NCBI RefSeq assembly: GCF_947493125.1
Contig: NZ_CANLQB010000004.1
Span: 62,001 to 126,000 of the forward strand
Reading direction: 5' to 3'
DNA length: 64,000 nucleotides
Source of the DNA: an uncultured Roseobacter sp.
GTDB taxonomy: Bacteria > Pseudomonadota > Alphaproteobacteria > Rhodobacterales > Rhodobacteraceae
Under the pieces are notes generated by a model. It had not been told where the DNA came from. It ran no database searches and saw only the letters and a program-made list of their open reading frames with translations. Position numbers and translations under genes: made by a program. Shown here piece by piece: positions 28,357 to 35,878 of the stretch; the stretch's first letter is position 1, and every line of letters starts with the position of its first letter.

Positions 28357-29754
28357 ATGGCTGCGAAATCCTTTGATCTGATTGTGATTGGTGCGGGCCC
28401 GGGCGGCTATGTGGCCGCGATCCGTGGCGCCCAGCTCGGCATGTCCGTGGCCATCGTCGAACGCGAGCATCTCGGTGGCATCTGCCTCAACTGGGGCTGC
28501 ATTCCGACGAAGGCGATGCTGCGCTCCTCCGAAGTCTTTCACCTCATGCACCGCGCCAAGGAGTTCGGGCTCAAGGCCGACAACGTGGGCTATGACCTCG
28601 ACGCCATCGTCAAACGTTCCCGCCAGGTCGCGGGCCAGCTGTCGGGCGGCATCGGCCACCTGATGAAGAAGAACAAAGTGACCGTTGTTATGGGCGAGGC
28701 CACGATCCCCGCCAAGGGCAAGGTCACGGTGAAGACCGAGAAGGGCAGCGAAGAGCTCACCGCCAAGAACATCGTGCTCGCCACCGGCGCGCGGGCGCGC
28801 GAGCTGCCCGGGCTGGAAGCGGATGGCGATCTGGTCTGGACCTATAAGCACGCGCTGCAACCGAAACACATGCCGAAGAAACTGCTGGTCATCGGTTCCG
28901 GCGCCATCGGCATCGAATTCGCCAGCTTCTACAACACACTCGGCGCCGACACGACAGTCGTTGAGGTCATGGACCGCGTGCTGCCGGTGGAAGACGCCGA
29001 AATCTCGGCCTTCGCGAAGAAAAGCTTCGAGAAACAGGGCATGAAGATCATGCAGAAGGCCATGGTCAAGCAGCTTGATCGCGGCAAGGGCAAGGTCACC
29101 GCCCATATCGAGGTGGGCGGCAAGACAGAGAAACACGAATTCGACACGGTGATCTCCGCTGTTGGCATCGTCGGCAACACCGAATGGCTCGGCCTCGAGG
29201 CGCTCGGCGTCAAGATCGATCGCACCCATGTGGTCACGGACGAGTTCTGCCGCACTGGCGTCGACGGGCTCTATGCCATCGGCGACATCGCCGGTGCCCC
29301 CTGGCTCGCGCATAAAGCGTCACACGAAGGCGTCATGGTCGCCGAACTGATCGCGGGCCACAACGATGTGCACCCCGTGAAGCCCGAGAGCATCGCGGGC
29401 TGCACCTACTGCCACCCGCAGGTCGCCTCCGTCGGCTATTCCGAAGCCAAGGCGAAAGAGCTCGGCTATGAGATCAAGGTGGGCCGCTTCCCCTTCATCG
29501 GCAACGGCAAGGCCATCGCGCTCGGCGAGCAGGAAGGCATGATCAAGACGGTCTTCGACGCCAAAACGGGCGAGCTTCTGGGCGCCCATATGGTCGGTGC
29601 CGAGGTGACCGAGCTCATTCAGGGCTATGTGGTGGGCCGCCAGCTCGAGACCACCGAAGAAGACCTGATGAACACCGTCTTCCCGCACCCGACGCTCAGC
29701 GAAATGATGCACGAATCCGTGCTCGACGCCTATGGCCGCGTGATCCATATGTGA
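28357..29754 (+). CDS. lpdA: Dihydrolipoyl dehydrogenase (E3)
   Basis: The 465-aa flavoprotein reoxidises dihydrolipoamide of the 2-oxoacid dehydrogenase complexes. It shows the FAD site GAGPGGYVAAIRGAQLG, the redox disulfide in GGICLNWGCIPTKAML, the NAD site VIGSGAIGIEFASFYNTLG, the second FAD motif GLYAIGDIAGAPWLAHKA, and the C-terminal HPTLSEMMHE with the catalytic His-Glu. It is not in the pdhABC operon but carries the same operator, so it is probably the E3 for pyruvate dehydrogenase. AGGAG precedes the ATG. Confidence 0.97.
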   Translation: MAAKSFDLIVIGAGPGGYVAAIRGAQLGMSVAIVEREHLGGICLNWGCIPTKAMLRSSEVFHLMHRAKEFGLKADNVGYDLDAIVKRSRQVAGQLSGGIGHLMKKNKVTVVMGEATIPAKGKVTVKTEKGSEELTAKNIVLATGARARELPGLEADGDLVWTYKHALQPKHMPKKLLVIGSGAIGIEFASFYNTLGADTTVVEVMDRVLPVEDAEISAFAKKSFEKQGMKIMQKAMVKQLDRGKGKVTAHIEVGGKTEKHEFDTVISAVGIVGNTEWLGLEALGVKIDRTHVVTDEFCRTGVDGLYAIGDIAGAPWLAHKASHEGVMVAELIAGHNDVHPVKPESIAGCTYCHPQVASVGYSEAKAKELGYEIKVGRFPFIGNGKAIALGEQEGMIKTVFDAKTGELLGAHMVGAEVTELIQGYVVGRQLETTEEDLMNTVFPHPTLSEMMHESVLDAYGRVIHM

Positions 29755-29762
29755 TCGGCGGC

Positions 29763-29783
29763 GCGCCCCGACCAACGGGGCGC
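29763..29783. terminator. Hairpin between convergent lpdA and GNAT genes
   Basis: GCGCCCCG, loop ACCAA, CGGGGCGC: an 8-bp perfect stem starting 9 bases after the lpdA stop and ending 3 bases before the end of the opposing GNAT gene. A T tract is lacking, so termination efficiency is unclear. Confidence 0.6.
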
Positions 29784-29785
29784 TC

Positions 29786-30313
29786 CTACAGGTCTTTGGA
29801 AAAGAAATGCATGTGCGGTCCCAGCATCGGTTGATCCCGGTAAGTCGTCGTTTCAATGGGACCGTCCAGTTCCACAAAACCCAGCCGGGGATAGAGACGT
29901 CGCATCTCGACATTGGGTGTCAGCGTATCGGCGACCAGCCGCCTCAACCCCATCTGCCGCGCCGCCGACTCCCGCGCCTTGATCAATGCGCGGCCAACGC
30001 CCGTGCCCCGGGCGCTTTCCACAACGAAGACCCGCTTCAACTCGCCCGTGTCCTGATCGAGCCGTTTGAGCATGCCACATCCGACGAGGTCTCCGGCACT
30101 GCTCCGCGCCACGACCAGACAGCCGTTCGGAGGCAGGTAATCCCCTGAATTGGCCCAGAACTCCGCAAGCGCGCTCTCCGGGGCGGCGGGATCGATGTCC
30201 AACCCCATGTCCCGCATGCGCTGCACGATGAGCGCGTAGTATTGCATCAGGAGGCCGCCCAGCTGATCCGTCGGCGGCAGCCTGTCACAGAGTTTGATCA
30301 CATGGCCCTGCAC
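29786..30313 (-). CDS. GNAT family N-acetyltransferase
   Basis: The ~175-aa protein has the GNAT acetyl-CoA motif A: LKRVFVVESARGTGVGRALIKAREAA-like sequence (RGTGVGRAL, residues about 115-123), followed by NVEMRRLYPRLGFVELDG (motif B). Substrate unknown. The start is uncertain: GTG 30313 gives the longest frame, and GTG 30301 four codons later is possible; neither has a clear ribosome site. The gene ends opposite lpdA. Confidence 0.85.
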   Translation of the reverse strand: MQGHVIKLCDRLPPTDQLGGLLMQYYALIVQRMRDMGLDIDPAAPESALAEFWANSGDYLPPNGCLVVARSSAGDLVGCGMLKRLDQDTGELKRVFVVESARGTGVGRALIKARESAARQMGLRRLVADTLTPNVEMRRLYPRLGFVELDGPIETTTYRDQPMLGPHMHFFSKDL

Positions 30314-30600
30314 CGGTGGTCCCCTCCAAGGGCGGGCCGCGTTATGGCGGTTGCCCCCTCAAGGGTAGGTCCACCTTGAAATCCGTTGCAAGCCCAATCG
30401 CGACGGCCACCGCTGGGCGCGCCCGACCCTGTCGATCCAAGCGGGCCGGTGGGCCTTGCGAGACGGACCCAAAAAGCTACGTCCTGCAGTTCTGCAAGGG
30501 CGTCATGTGCGGATACGGGTTGTGGCACGGGCCATCTGAACTCATGTTGCGGCCTCCGGTCCGTCGGGCCGGTGCACCTCCTACGGATAGGAACCCTGGT

Positions 30601-31227
30601 ATGAGTATTTCACGTTTCGTCACCGCTCTCTGTTTCAGCATCTGGGCCGCATCGGGTCAGGCCGCCTCCATCACATGGACATTTGATATCGAGCTTGAGA
30701 ACAGCGGCTCCGCGGTCGGCAGCTTTGTTTGGGACAGCGAGGCCAACAGCGTTACGGCCTGGAACATCAGCGTCTCGGAAGGTTTGGCCTCCGCCAACTC
30801 TGGGCCCCTGCCAGGCCAAACCTTCAGCAGCGCCAGCGCCGGGCATGAGGTGAATGCCTATACGCAGAACAGCGGCTACAGCTTTCTCAATTTCGAGACT
30901 GATGATCAGACCTACTGGTTCGGACCCGACAGGCCGCGGCACTTTCGGCTCGGGTTTGGCTACAGCGGGTTTGGCGCGCTCGATACACCCGTGACGGAGT
31001 TGGAACTGATTGGCGATACCCTCAGCATGTTTTCGGCCGCGCCGACAGGCGTTCTCGATTGCGGGGCCTGCTCGCCCTCCCGGAACGGAAGGCCAGGCTC
31101 GGTGATCAGTGCCGAGCCGACGCCCGACCTGACGCCCGTGCCGCTGCCAGGTGCGCTGCCGCTGGCCCTGATGAGCATTGCGACCTTTGGTGCCCTGCGC
31201 GGGCGGAGCCGGCGCGCCCAGGCTTAG
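30601..31227 (+). CDS. VPLPA-CTERM sorted exported protein
   Basis: The 208-aa protein has a signal peptide (residues 1-22, ending SGQAAS), a beta-rich body with no recognisable enzyme motif, and a C-terminal sorting tail: VPLPGALPLALMSIATFGAL then RGRSRRAQA, i.e. VPLPA-CTERM motif, hydrophobic helix and Arg cluster. Such proteins are cut and anchored by an exosortase-type system, which is not in this window. ATG 30601 has AGGA upstream; the longer in-frame extension upstream is Pro/Arg-rich and not signal-like. The 287-base gap before it shows no other gene. Confidence 0.85.
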   Translation: MSISRFVTALCFSIWAASGQAASITWTFDIELENSGSAVGSFVWDSEANSVTAWNISVSEGLASANSGPLPGQTFSSASAGHEVNAYTQNSGYSFLNFETDDQTYWFGPDRPRHFRLGFGYSGFGALDTPVTELELIGDTLSMFSAAPTGVLDCGACSPSRNGRPGSVISAEPTPDLTPVPLPGALPLALMSIATFGALRGRSRRAQA

Positions 31228-31274
31228 AAATACTAAGCTGGACGACCTCCCCCGCCTTCGTCATATCTAGGCGG

Positions 31275-31291
31275 ACCGGGATGGTCCCGGT
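31275..31291 (+). other. Short leader hairpin before MFS gene
   Basis: ACCGGGA, TGG, TCCCGGT: a perfect 7-bp stem 14 bases before the MFS start and just ahead of its ribosome site (GGAGA). It may tune translation or be chance. Confidence 0.35.
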
Positions 31292-31305
31292 GGAGATCTT
31301 CTCAC

Positions 31306-32481
31306 ATGCCGTCCCGTGACACGGAACCGAAAACCCCTTGGGGTCTCGTCCTCGCGCTGTGGGGCGCGGGGCTCGGTGCCGCCGCGCAATACGGCAAGTT
31401 CAGCGCGATTTTCGACCAGCTGCCCGCCGTTTACCCCGAGGCGGGCGCGGCCCTTGGGCTGATCGTGTCGGTGGTCGGGCTGTTGGGCATCTTCCTCGGC
31501 GTCGCGGCGGGCGTGATGGTCGCCCGCATCCGCTATCGCCGCGCGCTCTTGTGGGCGCTGTGGATCGGCGCCGCGCTCTCACTCTTCCAGGCGCTGCTGC
31601 CGCCGCTGCCGTGGATGCTGGCCAGCCGCGCGCTGGAAGGGCTGTCGCATCTCGCCATCGTCGTCGCCACACCGACGCTCATCGCCCAGATCTGCGCGCC
31701 CAAAGACCGCGGCCTCGCGCTGACCCTCTGGGGCACCTTCTTCGGGGTCGCCTTCACCGTGCTCGCCTGGGCGGGCCTGCCGCTGGTGGCCTGGCAGGGC
31801 ATCCCAGCTCTGCTCGCCGCCCACGGGCTCTACATGGCCGCCTTCGCGCTGCTGCTCGCGCACCGCCTGAAAGCGTTGGAGATCGACACGGACGCCCCCG
31901 CGCTCTCGCTTGGCAAAGTCCTGCGGGACCACGTTGAGATCTACAGCTCACCCTATATCTCGGCGCCCGCCATAGGCTGGCTGTTCTACACCTTCTGCTT
32001 CGTCTCGATCCTGACGGTGCTGCCAGCCTACATCGCGCCCGAGGTCCGCGCCTTCGTCATGGGCGCGATGCCGCTCGTCAGCATCGCCTCCTCGATGACG
32101 CTCGGCGTCTTCCTGCTGCGCTTTGTCCCTGCGATCAACGTCATCCTGATCGGCTTCGCGGGCAGCGTGCTCGCCATGATCGCCCTCTGGCTCGCACCGG
32201 GCGCACCCGCCGCCTGTCTCGCCCTTGCCGCCACCATGGGGCTGATCCAGGGCGCCAGCTTCGCCGCCGTGCCCCAGCTCAACCGCACCGCCGACACCCA
32301 GGCCCGCGCCAACGGCGCTTTGGCCCAGACCGGCAACATCGGAAACACCCTCGGCACCCCAATCATGGCCATCACCGCAGGCAGCCTGGGCTACGCCGGC
32401 CTGCCCATCCTGGCGGGCCTCGCCTTCCTGCTCGGAGGCGCCGCGCATCTCGTTCTTGCCAGGAAACGTCAGCAGGCGTAA
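31306..32481 (+). CDS. MFS transporter
   Basis: The 391-aa protein has about 12 hydrophobic segments of the major facilitator type, with a short basic loop after segment 2 (ARIRYRRAL) and ASRALEGLSHLAIVVATPTLIAQ in segment 4. The central loop (residues about 185-210) is polar. The second half has GNIGNTLGTPIMAI, typical of drug or metabolite efflux carriers. Ligand unknown. It is followed by uvrA after 80 bases in the same direction but with its own promoter space. Confidence 0.88.
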   Translation: MPSRDTEPKTPWGLVLALWGAGLGAAAQYGKFSAIFDQLPAVYPEAGAALGLIVSVVGLLGIFLGVAAGVMVARIRYRRALLWALWIGAALSLFQALLPPLPWMLASRALEGLSHLAIVVATPTLIAQICAPKDRGLALTLWGTFFGVAFTVLAWAGLPLVAWQGIPALLAAHGLYMAAFALLLAHRLKALEIDTDAPALSLGKVLRDHVEIYSSPYISAPAIGWLFYTFCFVSILTVLPAYIAPEVRAFVMGAMPLVSIASSMTLGVFLLRFVPAINVILIGFAGSVLAMIALWLAPGAPAACLALAATMGLIQGASFAAVPQLNRTADTQARANGALAQTGNIGNTLGTPIMAITAGSLGYAGLPILAGLAFLLGGAAHLVLARKRQQA

Positions 32482-32561
32482 GGTTCCCGCTTCGTTCTCA
32501 CTTTTTCATTGGCACTTCCGGGCATTCCGCCTATGTCTAGCACGTTGAACGGGGGTGGCTG

Positions 32562-35435
32562 ATGGCCGAGTTGAAACACATCGAAGTGCGCGGCGCGCGC
32601 GAGCACAATCTCAAGAGCATCGACGTGGACATCCCGCGCGACAAACTCGTTGTGATTACAGGGCTTTCGGGCTCCGGCAAGTCCTCGCTCGCCTTCGATA
32701 CGATCTATGCGGAAGGCCAGCGCCGCTATGTCGAATCGCTGAGCGCCTACGCGCGGCAGTTCCTCGACATGATGCAGAAGCCGGACGTGGATCATATCGC
32801 CGGATTGTCGCCCGCGATTTCCATTGAGCAGAAAACCACTTCGAAGAACCCGCGCTCCACAGTCGGCACCGTCACCGAGATCTACGACTACATGCGGCTC
32901 CTCTTCGCTCGCGTCGGCACACCCTATTCCCCCGCAACCGGCAAGCCCATCGAGGCGCAGCAGGTGCAGGACATGGTCGACCGGATCATGGCGATGGAGG
33001 AGGGCACCCGCGCCTATCTCCTCGCCCCGATCATCCGCGACCGGAAAGGCGAGTACCGCAAGGAATTCCTCGAACTCCGCAAGCAGGGCTTCCAGCGCGT
33101 CAAGGTCGACGGGCAATTCTACGAACTCGACGAGCCGCCGACGCTCGACAAGAAATTCCGCCACGACATCGACGTGGTGGTCGACCGCATCGTCGTCCGC
33201 GAAGGGCTGGAGACGCGGCTCGCGGACAGCTTGCGCACCGCGCTGGACTTGGCGGACGGCATCGCGATCCTTGAGACGGCCCCCAGCGAAGGCGACCCCG
33301 CGCGCACCACCTTCTCCGAAAAATTCGCCTGCCCGGTCAGCGGCTTCACCATCCCCGAGATCGAGCCGCGGCTCTTTTCTTTCAACGCTCCCTTTGGCGC
33401 CTGCCCGGAGTGTGATGGCCTCGGGGTGGAGCTCTTCTTCGATGAGCGCCTCGTGGTGCCCGACCAGAACCTGAAGATCGCCGATGGGGCGCTCGCCCCC
33501 TGGCGCAAGGGCAAGAGCCCCTACTTCCTGCAAACCATCGAAGCCATCGCGAAACATTACAAGTTCAAGCAATCGACCAAATGGAAGGATCTGCCCGAGA
33601 AAGTGCAGCAGGTCTTCCTCTACGGCTCCGGCGAGGAGGAGATTGCCTTTCGCTATGACGAAGGCGGCCGCGTCTATCAGGTGACCCGCACCTTCGAAGG
33701 CGTAATCCCGAACATGGAGCGCCGCTACCGCGAGACCGACAGCAACTGGATCCGCGAGGAATTCGAGCGCTACCAGAACAACCGCCCCTGCGGCGCCTGC
33801 GGCGGCTATCGGCTGCGCGAAGAGGCGCTGGCGGTGAAGATTGGCCCGGCAGGCGAGGCGCTGCACGTCGGCCAGGTGGTCGAGATGTCGATCCGCGAGG
33901 CTTTTGACTGGTGCGAGACCGTGCCCGAACACCTCACTGCTCAGAAGAACGAAATCGCCCGCGCCATCCTGAAAGAGATCCGCGAACGCCTCGGCTTCCT
34001 GAACAACGTGGGCCTCGAATACCTCACGCTCAGCCGCAACGCGGGTACGCTCTCGGGCGGCGAGAGCCAGCGCATCCGCTTGGCCTCGCAAATCGGCTCC
34101 GGCCTCACCGGCGTGCTCTACGTGCTGGACGAGCCCTCCATCGGCTTGCACCAGCGCGACAACGACAGGCTGCTGCACACACTCAAGAACCTGCGCGATC
34201 AGGGCAACACCGTGATCGTGGTGGAACACGACGAAGAGGCGATCCGCGAGGCCGATTACGTCTTCGACATCGGCCCGGGCGCGGGCGTGCACGGCGGCGA
34301 AGTCGTGGCCCACGGCACACCACGCAAGATCGCCGCGTCGAAGACATCCATCACCGGGCAATATCTGACCGGGGTCCGCGAGATTTCAGTGCCCGCAGAG
34401 CGCCGCCCCGGCAAGAAGAAGTCGATCCAGGTGGTCGGCGCAAGCGGCAACAACCTGCAGAACGTGACCGTTGATTACCCGCTGGGCAAATTCGTCTGCG
34501 TGACAGGTGTCTCGGGTGGCGGCAAATCCACCCTGACCATCGAAACGCTGTTTAAGACCGCGTCGATGCGTTTGAACGGCGCGCGCCAGACCCCGGCGCC
34601 CTGCGAAACGATCAAGGGGCTGGAACACCTCGACAAGGTCATCGACATCGATCAGCGCCCCATTGGGCGCACCCCGCGCTCGAACCCTGCGACCTACACC
34701 GGTGCCTTCACGCCGATCCGCGACTGGTTCGCCGGGTTGCCCGAAGCGAAGGCGCGCGGCTACAAGCCGGGGCGGTTTTCCTTCAACGTGAAGGGCGGAC
34801 GCTGCGAGGCCTGTCAGGGCGACGGCGTGATCAAGATCGAGATGCACTTCCTGCCGGACGTCTACGTGGAATGCGAAACCTGCAAGGGCGCCCGCTACAA
34901 CCGCGAGACGCTGGAGATCAAGTTCAAGGGCAAGTCCATCGCCGATGTGCTGGATATGACCGTGGAGGACGCGCAGGCGTTCTTTCAGGCGGTGCCGTCG
35001 ATCCGCGAGAAGATGGATGCGCTGATGCGCGTCGGCTTGGGCTATATCAAGGTGGGCCAGCAGGCGACAACGCTCTCCGGCGGTGAGGCGCAGCGGGTAA
35101 AGCTGTCGAAGGAGCTCAGCAAGCGCTCCACGGGGCGCACGCTCTATATCCTCGACGAGCCGACCACGGGCCTGCATTTCGAGGATGTGCGCAAGCTTTT
35201 GGAGGTGCTGCACGAGCTGGTCGATCAGGGCAATTCGGTGATCGTGATCGAGCACAATCTCGATGTGGTGAAGACGGCGGACCACATCATTGATATCGGA
35301 CCAGAAGGCGGCGATGGTGGCGGCCAGATCGTGGCGACCGGTACGCCGGAAGAGGTGGCCGAGGTCGCCGAGAGCTACACCGGCAAATATCTCAAGCCGA
35401 TGCTATCGCACGCCAAGCGCGTTGCGGCTGAATAG
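32562..35435 (+). CDS. uvrA: Excinuclease ABC subunit A
   Basis: The 957-aa damage-recognition ATPase of nucleotide excision repair. It has two ABC modules: Walker [10 protein letters not shown] (about 33-41) and GVSGGGKST (about 649-657), signatures [12 protein letters not shown] and [12 protein letters not shown], and Walker B segments YVLDEPS and YILDEPT. Zinc-binding modules include CGACGG and CEACQGDG...CETCKG. In the first module the usual CxxC is CPVS (Cys257 kept, Ser260 instead of Cys), which I recall from other alphaproteobacterial UvrA proteins. Product acts with UvrB and UvrC, which are not here. Confidence 0.98.
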   Translation: MAELKHIEVRGAREHNLKSIDVDIPRDKLVVITGLSGSGKSSLAFDTIYAEGQRRYVESLSAYARQFLDMMQKPDVDHIAGLSPAISIEQKTTSKNPRSTVGTVTEIYDYMRLLFARVGTPYSPATGKPIEAQQVQDMVDRIMAMEEGTRAYLLAPIIRDRKGEYRKEFLELRKQGFQRVKVDGQFYELDEPPTLDKKFRHDIDVVVDRIVVREGLETRLADSLRTALDLADGIAILETAPSEGDPARTTFSEKFACPVSGFTIPEIEPRLFSFNAPFGACPECDGLGVELFFDERLVVPDQNLKIADGALAPWRKGKSPYFLQTIEAIAKHYKFKQSTKWKDLPEKVQQVFLYGSGEEEIAFRYDEGGRVYQVTRTFEGVIPNMERRYRETDSNWIREEFERYQNNRPCGACGGYRLREEALAVKIGPAGEALHVGQVVEMSIREAFDWCETVPEHLTAQKNEIARAILKEIRERLGFLNNVGLEYLTLSRNAGTLSGGESQRIRLASQIGSGLTGVLYVLDEPSIGLHQRDNDRLLHTLKNLRDQGNTVIVVEHDEEAIREADYVFDIGPGAGVHGGEVVAHGTPRKIAASKTSITGQYLTGVREISVPAERRPGKKKSIQVVGASGNNLQNVTVDYPLGKFVCVTGVSGGGKSTLTIETLFKTASMRLNGARQTPAPCETIKGLEHLDKVIDIDQRPIGRTPRSNPATYTGAFTPIRDWFAGLPEAKARGYKPGRFSFNVKGGRCEACQGDGVIKIEMHFLPDVYVECETCKGARYNRETLEIKFKGKSIADVLDMTVEDAQAFFQAVPSIREKMDALMRVGLGYIKVGQQATTLSGGEAQRVKLSKELSKRSTGRTLYILDEPTTGLHFEDVRKLLEVLHELVDQGNSVIVIEHNLDVVKTADHIIDIGPEGGDGGGQIVATGTPEEVAEVAESYTGKYLKPMLSHAKRVAAE

Positions 35436-35443
35436 GAGCGCCG

Positions 35444-35494
35444 GAGCCACGCCGGGCCGTGCACGCGTTGCGTGCACGGCCCGGCGTGGCTCCT
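35444..35494. other. Perfect 24-bp hairpin downstream of uvrA
   Basis: Left arm 35444-35467 (begins GGAGCCACGCC), loop GTT, right arm 35471-35494: all 24 pairs are perfect, GC-rich, with no T run after it. It starts 8 bases after the uvrA stop. It should stop or stabilise the 3' end of the uvrA transcript; a mobile palindromic repeat is the alternative. Confidence 0.88.
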
Positions 35495-35540
35495 CCCCAG
35501 CTCAACCGTTAGTACGAGCCAGCACCATCGTGCGCAGCGC

Positions 35541-35595
35541 ACCGACGTGATACCGACGTAATACCGACGCGATACAGACAGGCCACCGACGGTTG
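35541..35595. repeat. Tandem 11-base repeats
   Basis: Five consecutive 11-base units: ACCGACGTGAT, ACCGACGTAAT, ACCGACGCGAT, then the diverged ACAGACAGGCC and ACCGACGGTTG. The first three differ by only one or two bases. A unit of 11 bases puts each copy on the same DNA face. It lies between uvrA and a small membrane protein gene whose 3' end is at 35614. Confidence 0.85.
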
Positions 35596-35613
35596 ATTTG
35601 CCATTGCTCGGGA

Positions 35614-35757
35614 TCAATCCAGCGCAGCACCGATCAGGACCAATACGACGATGACTGCGACCGCAAAAACCCACCCGGGCGCGGTCAAACTGATGTCGGT
35701 TTTCAGCTTTTGGACGATAGTGTCGATCGACGTGGGCGGTCTTTTCTCATCCTGCAT
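35614..35757 (-). CDS. Small single-pass membrane protein, 47 aa
   Basis: A compact gene with AGGAG six bases before ATG 35757. The product starts MQDEKRPPTSIDTIVQKLKT, a polar helix-forming N-terminal half, and ends with one membrane helix (GWVFAVAVIVVLVLIGAALD). No family is recognised. The layout resembles small membrane proteins common in roseobacters. Its strong ribosome site and clean architecture support it as real although it is short. Confidence 0.72.
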   Translation of the reverse strand: MQDEKRPPTSIDTIVQKLKTDISLTAPGWVFAVAVIVVLVLIGAALD

Positions 35758-35878
35758 GAGGCATCTCCTAAATCTGACGGTTATGCTCAGAATTTGGGGA
35801 TGCCATCGGTTGTCTGCAATATTGCTCAGCGAATTTTCGATCACAGCGGATGTCAGAGGCGGAGAGACGCCGACGCCA

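Noticed and set aside
30316-30600. A 95-codon in-frame extension upstream of the first VPLPA-CTERM protein
   Set aside because: It would bury the signal peptide, is Pro/Arg/Cys-rich, and ATG 30601 has its own ribosome site.
32469-34361. A 630-codon frame antisense to uvrA
   Set aside because: It is the mirror of the high third-position GC of uvrA, has no family motif and no ribosome site, and uvrA is complete over the region.
35541-35595. Possible CRISPR-like array
   Set aside because: Units are 11 bases, directly adjacent without spacers; no cas gene is present.
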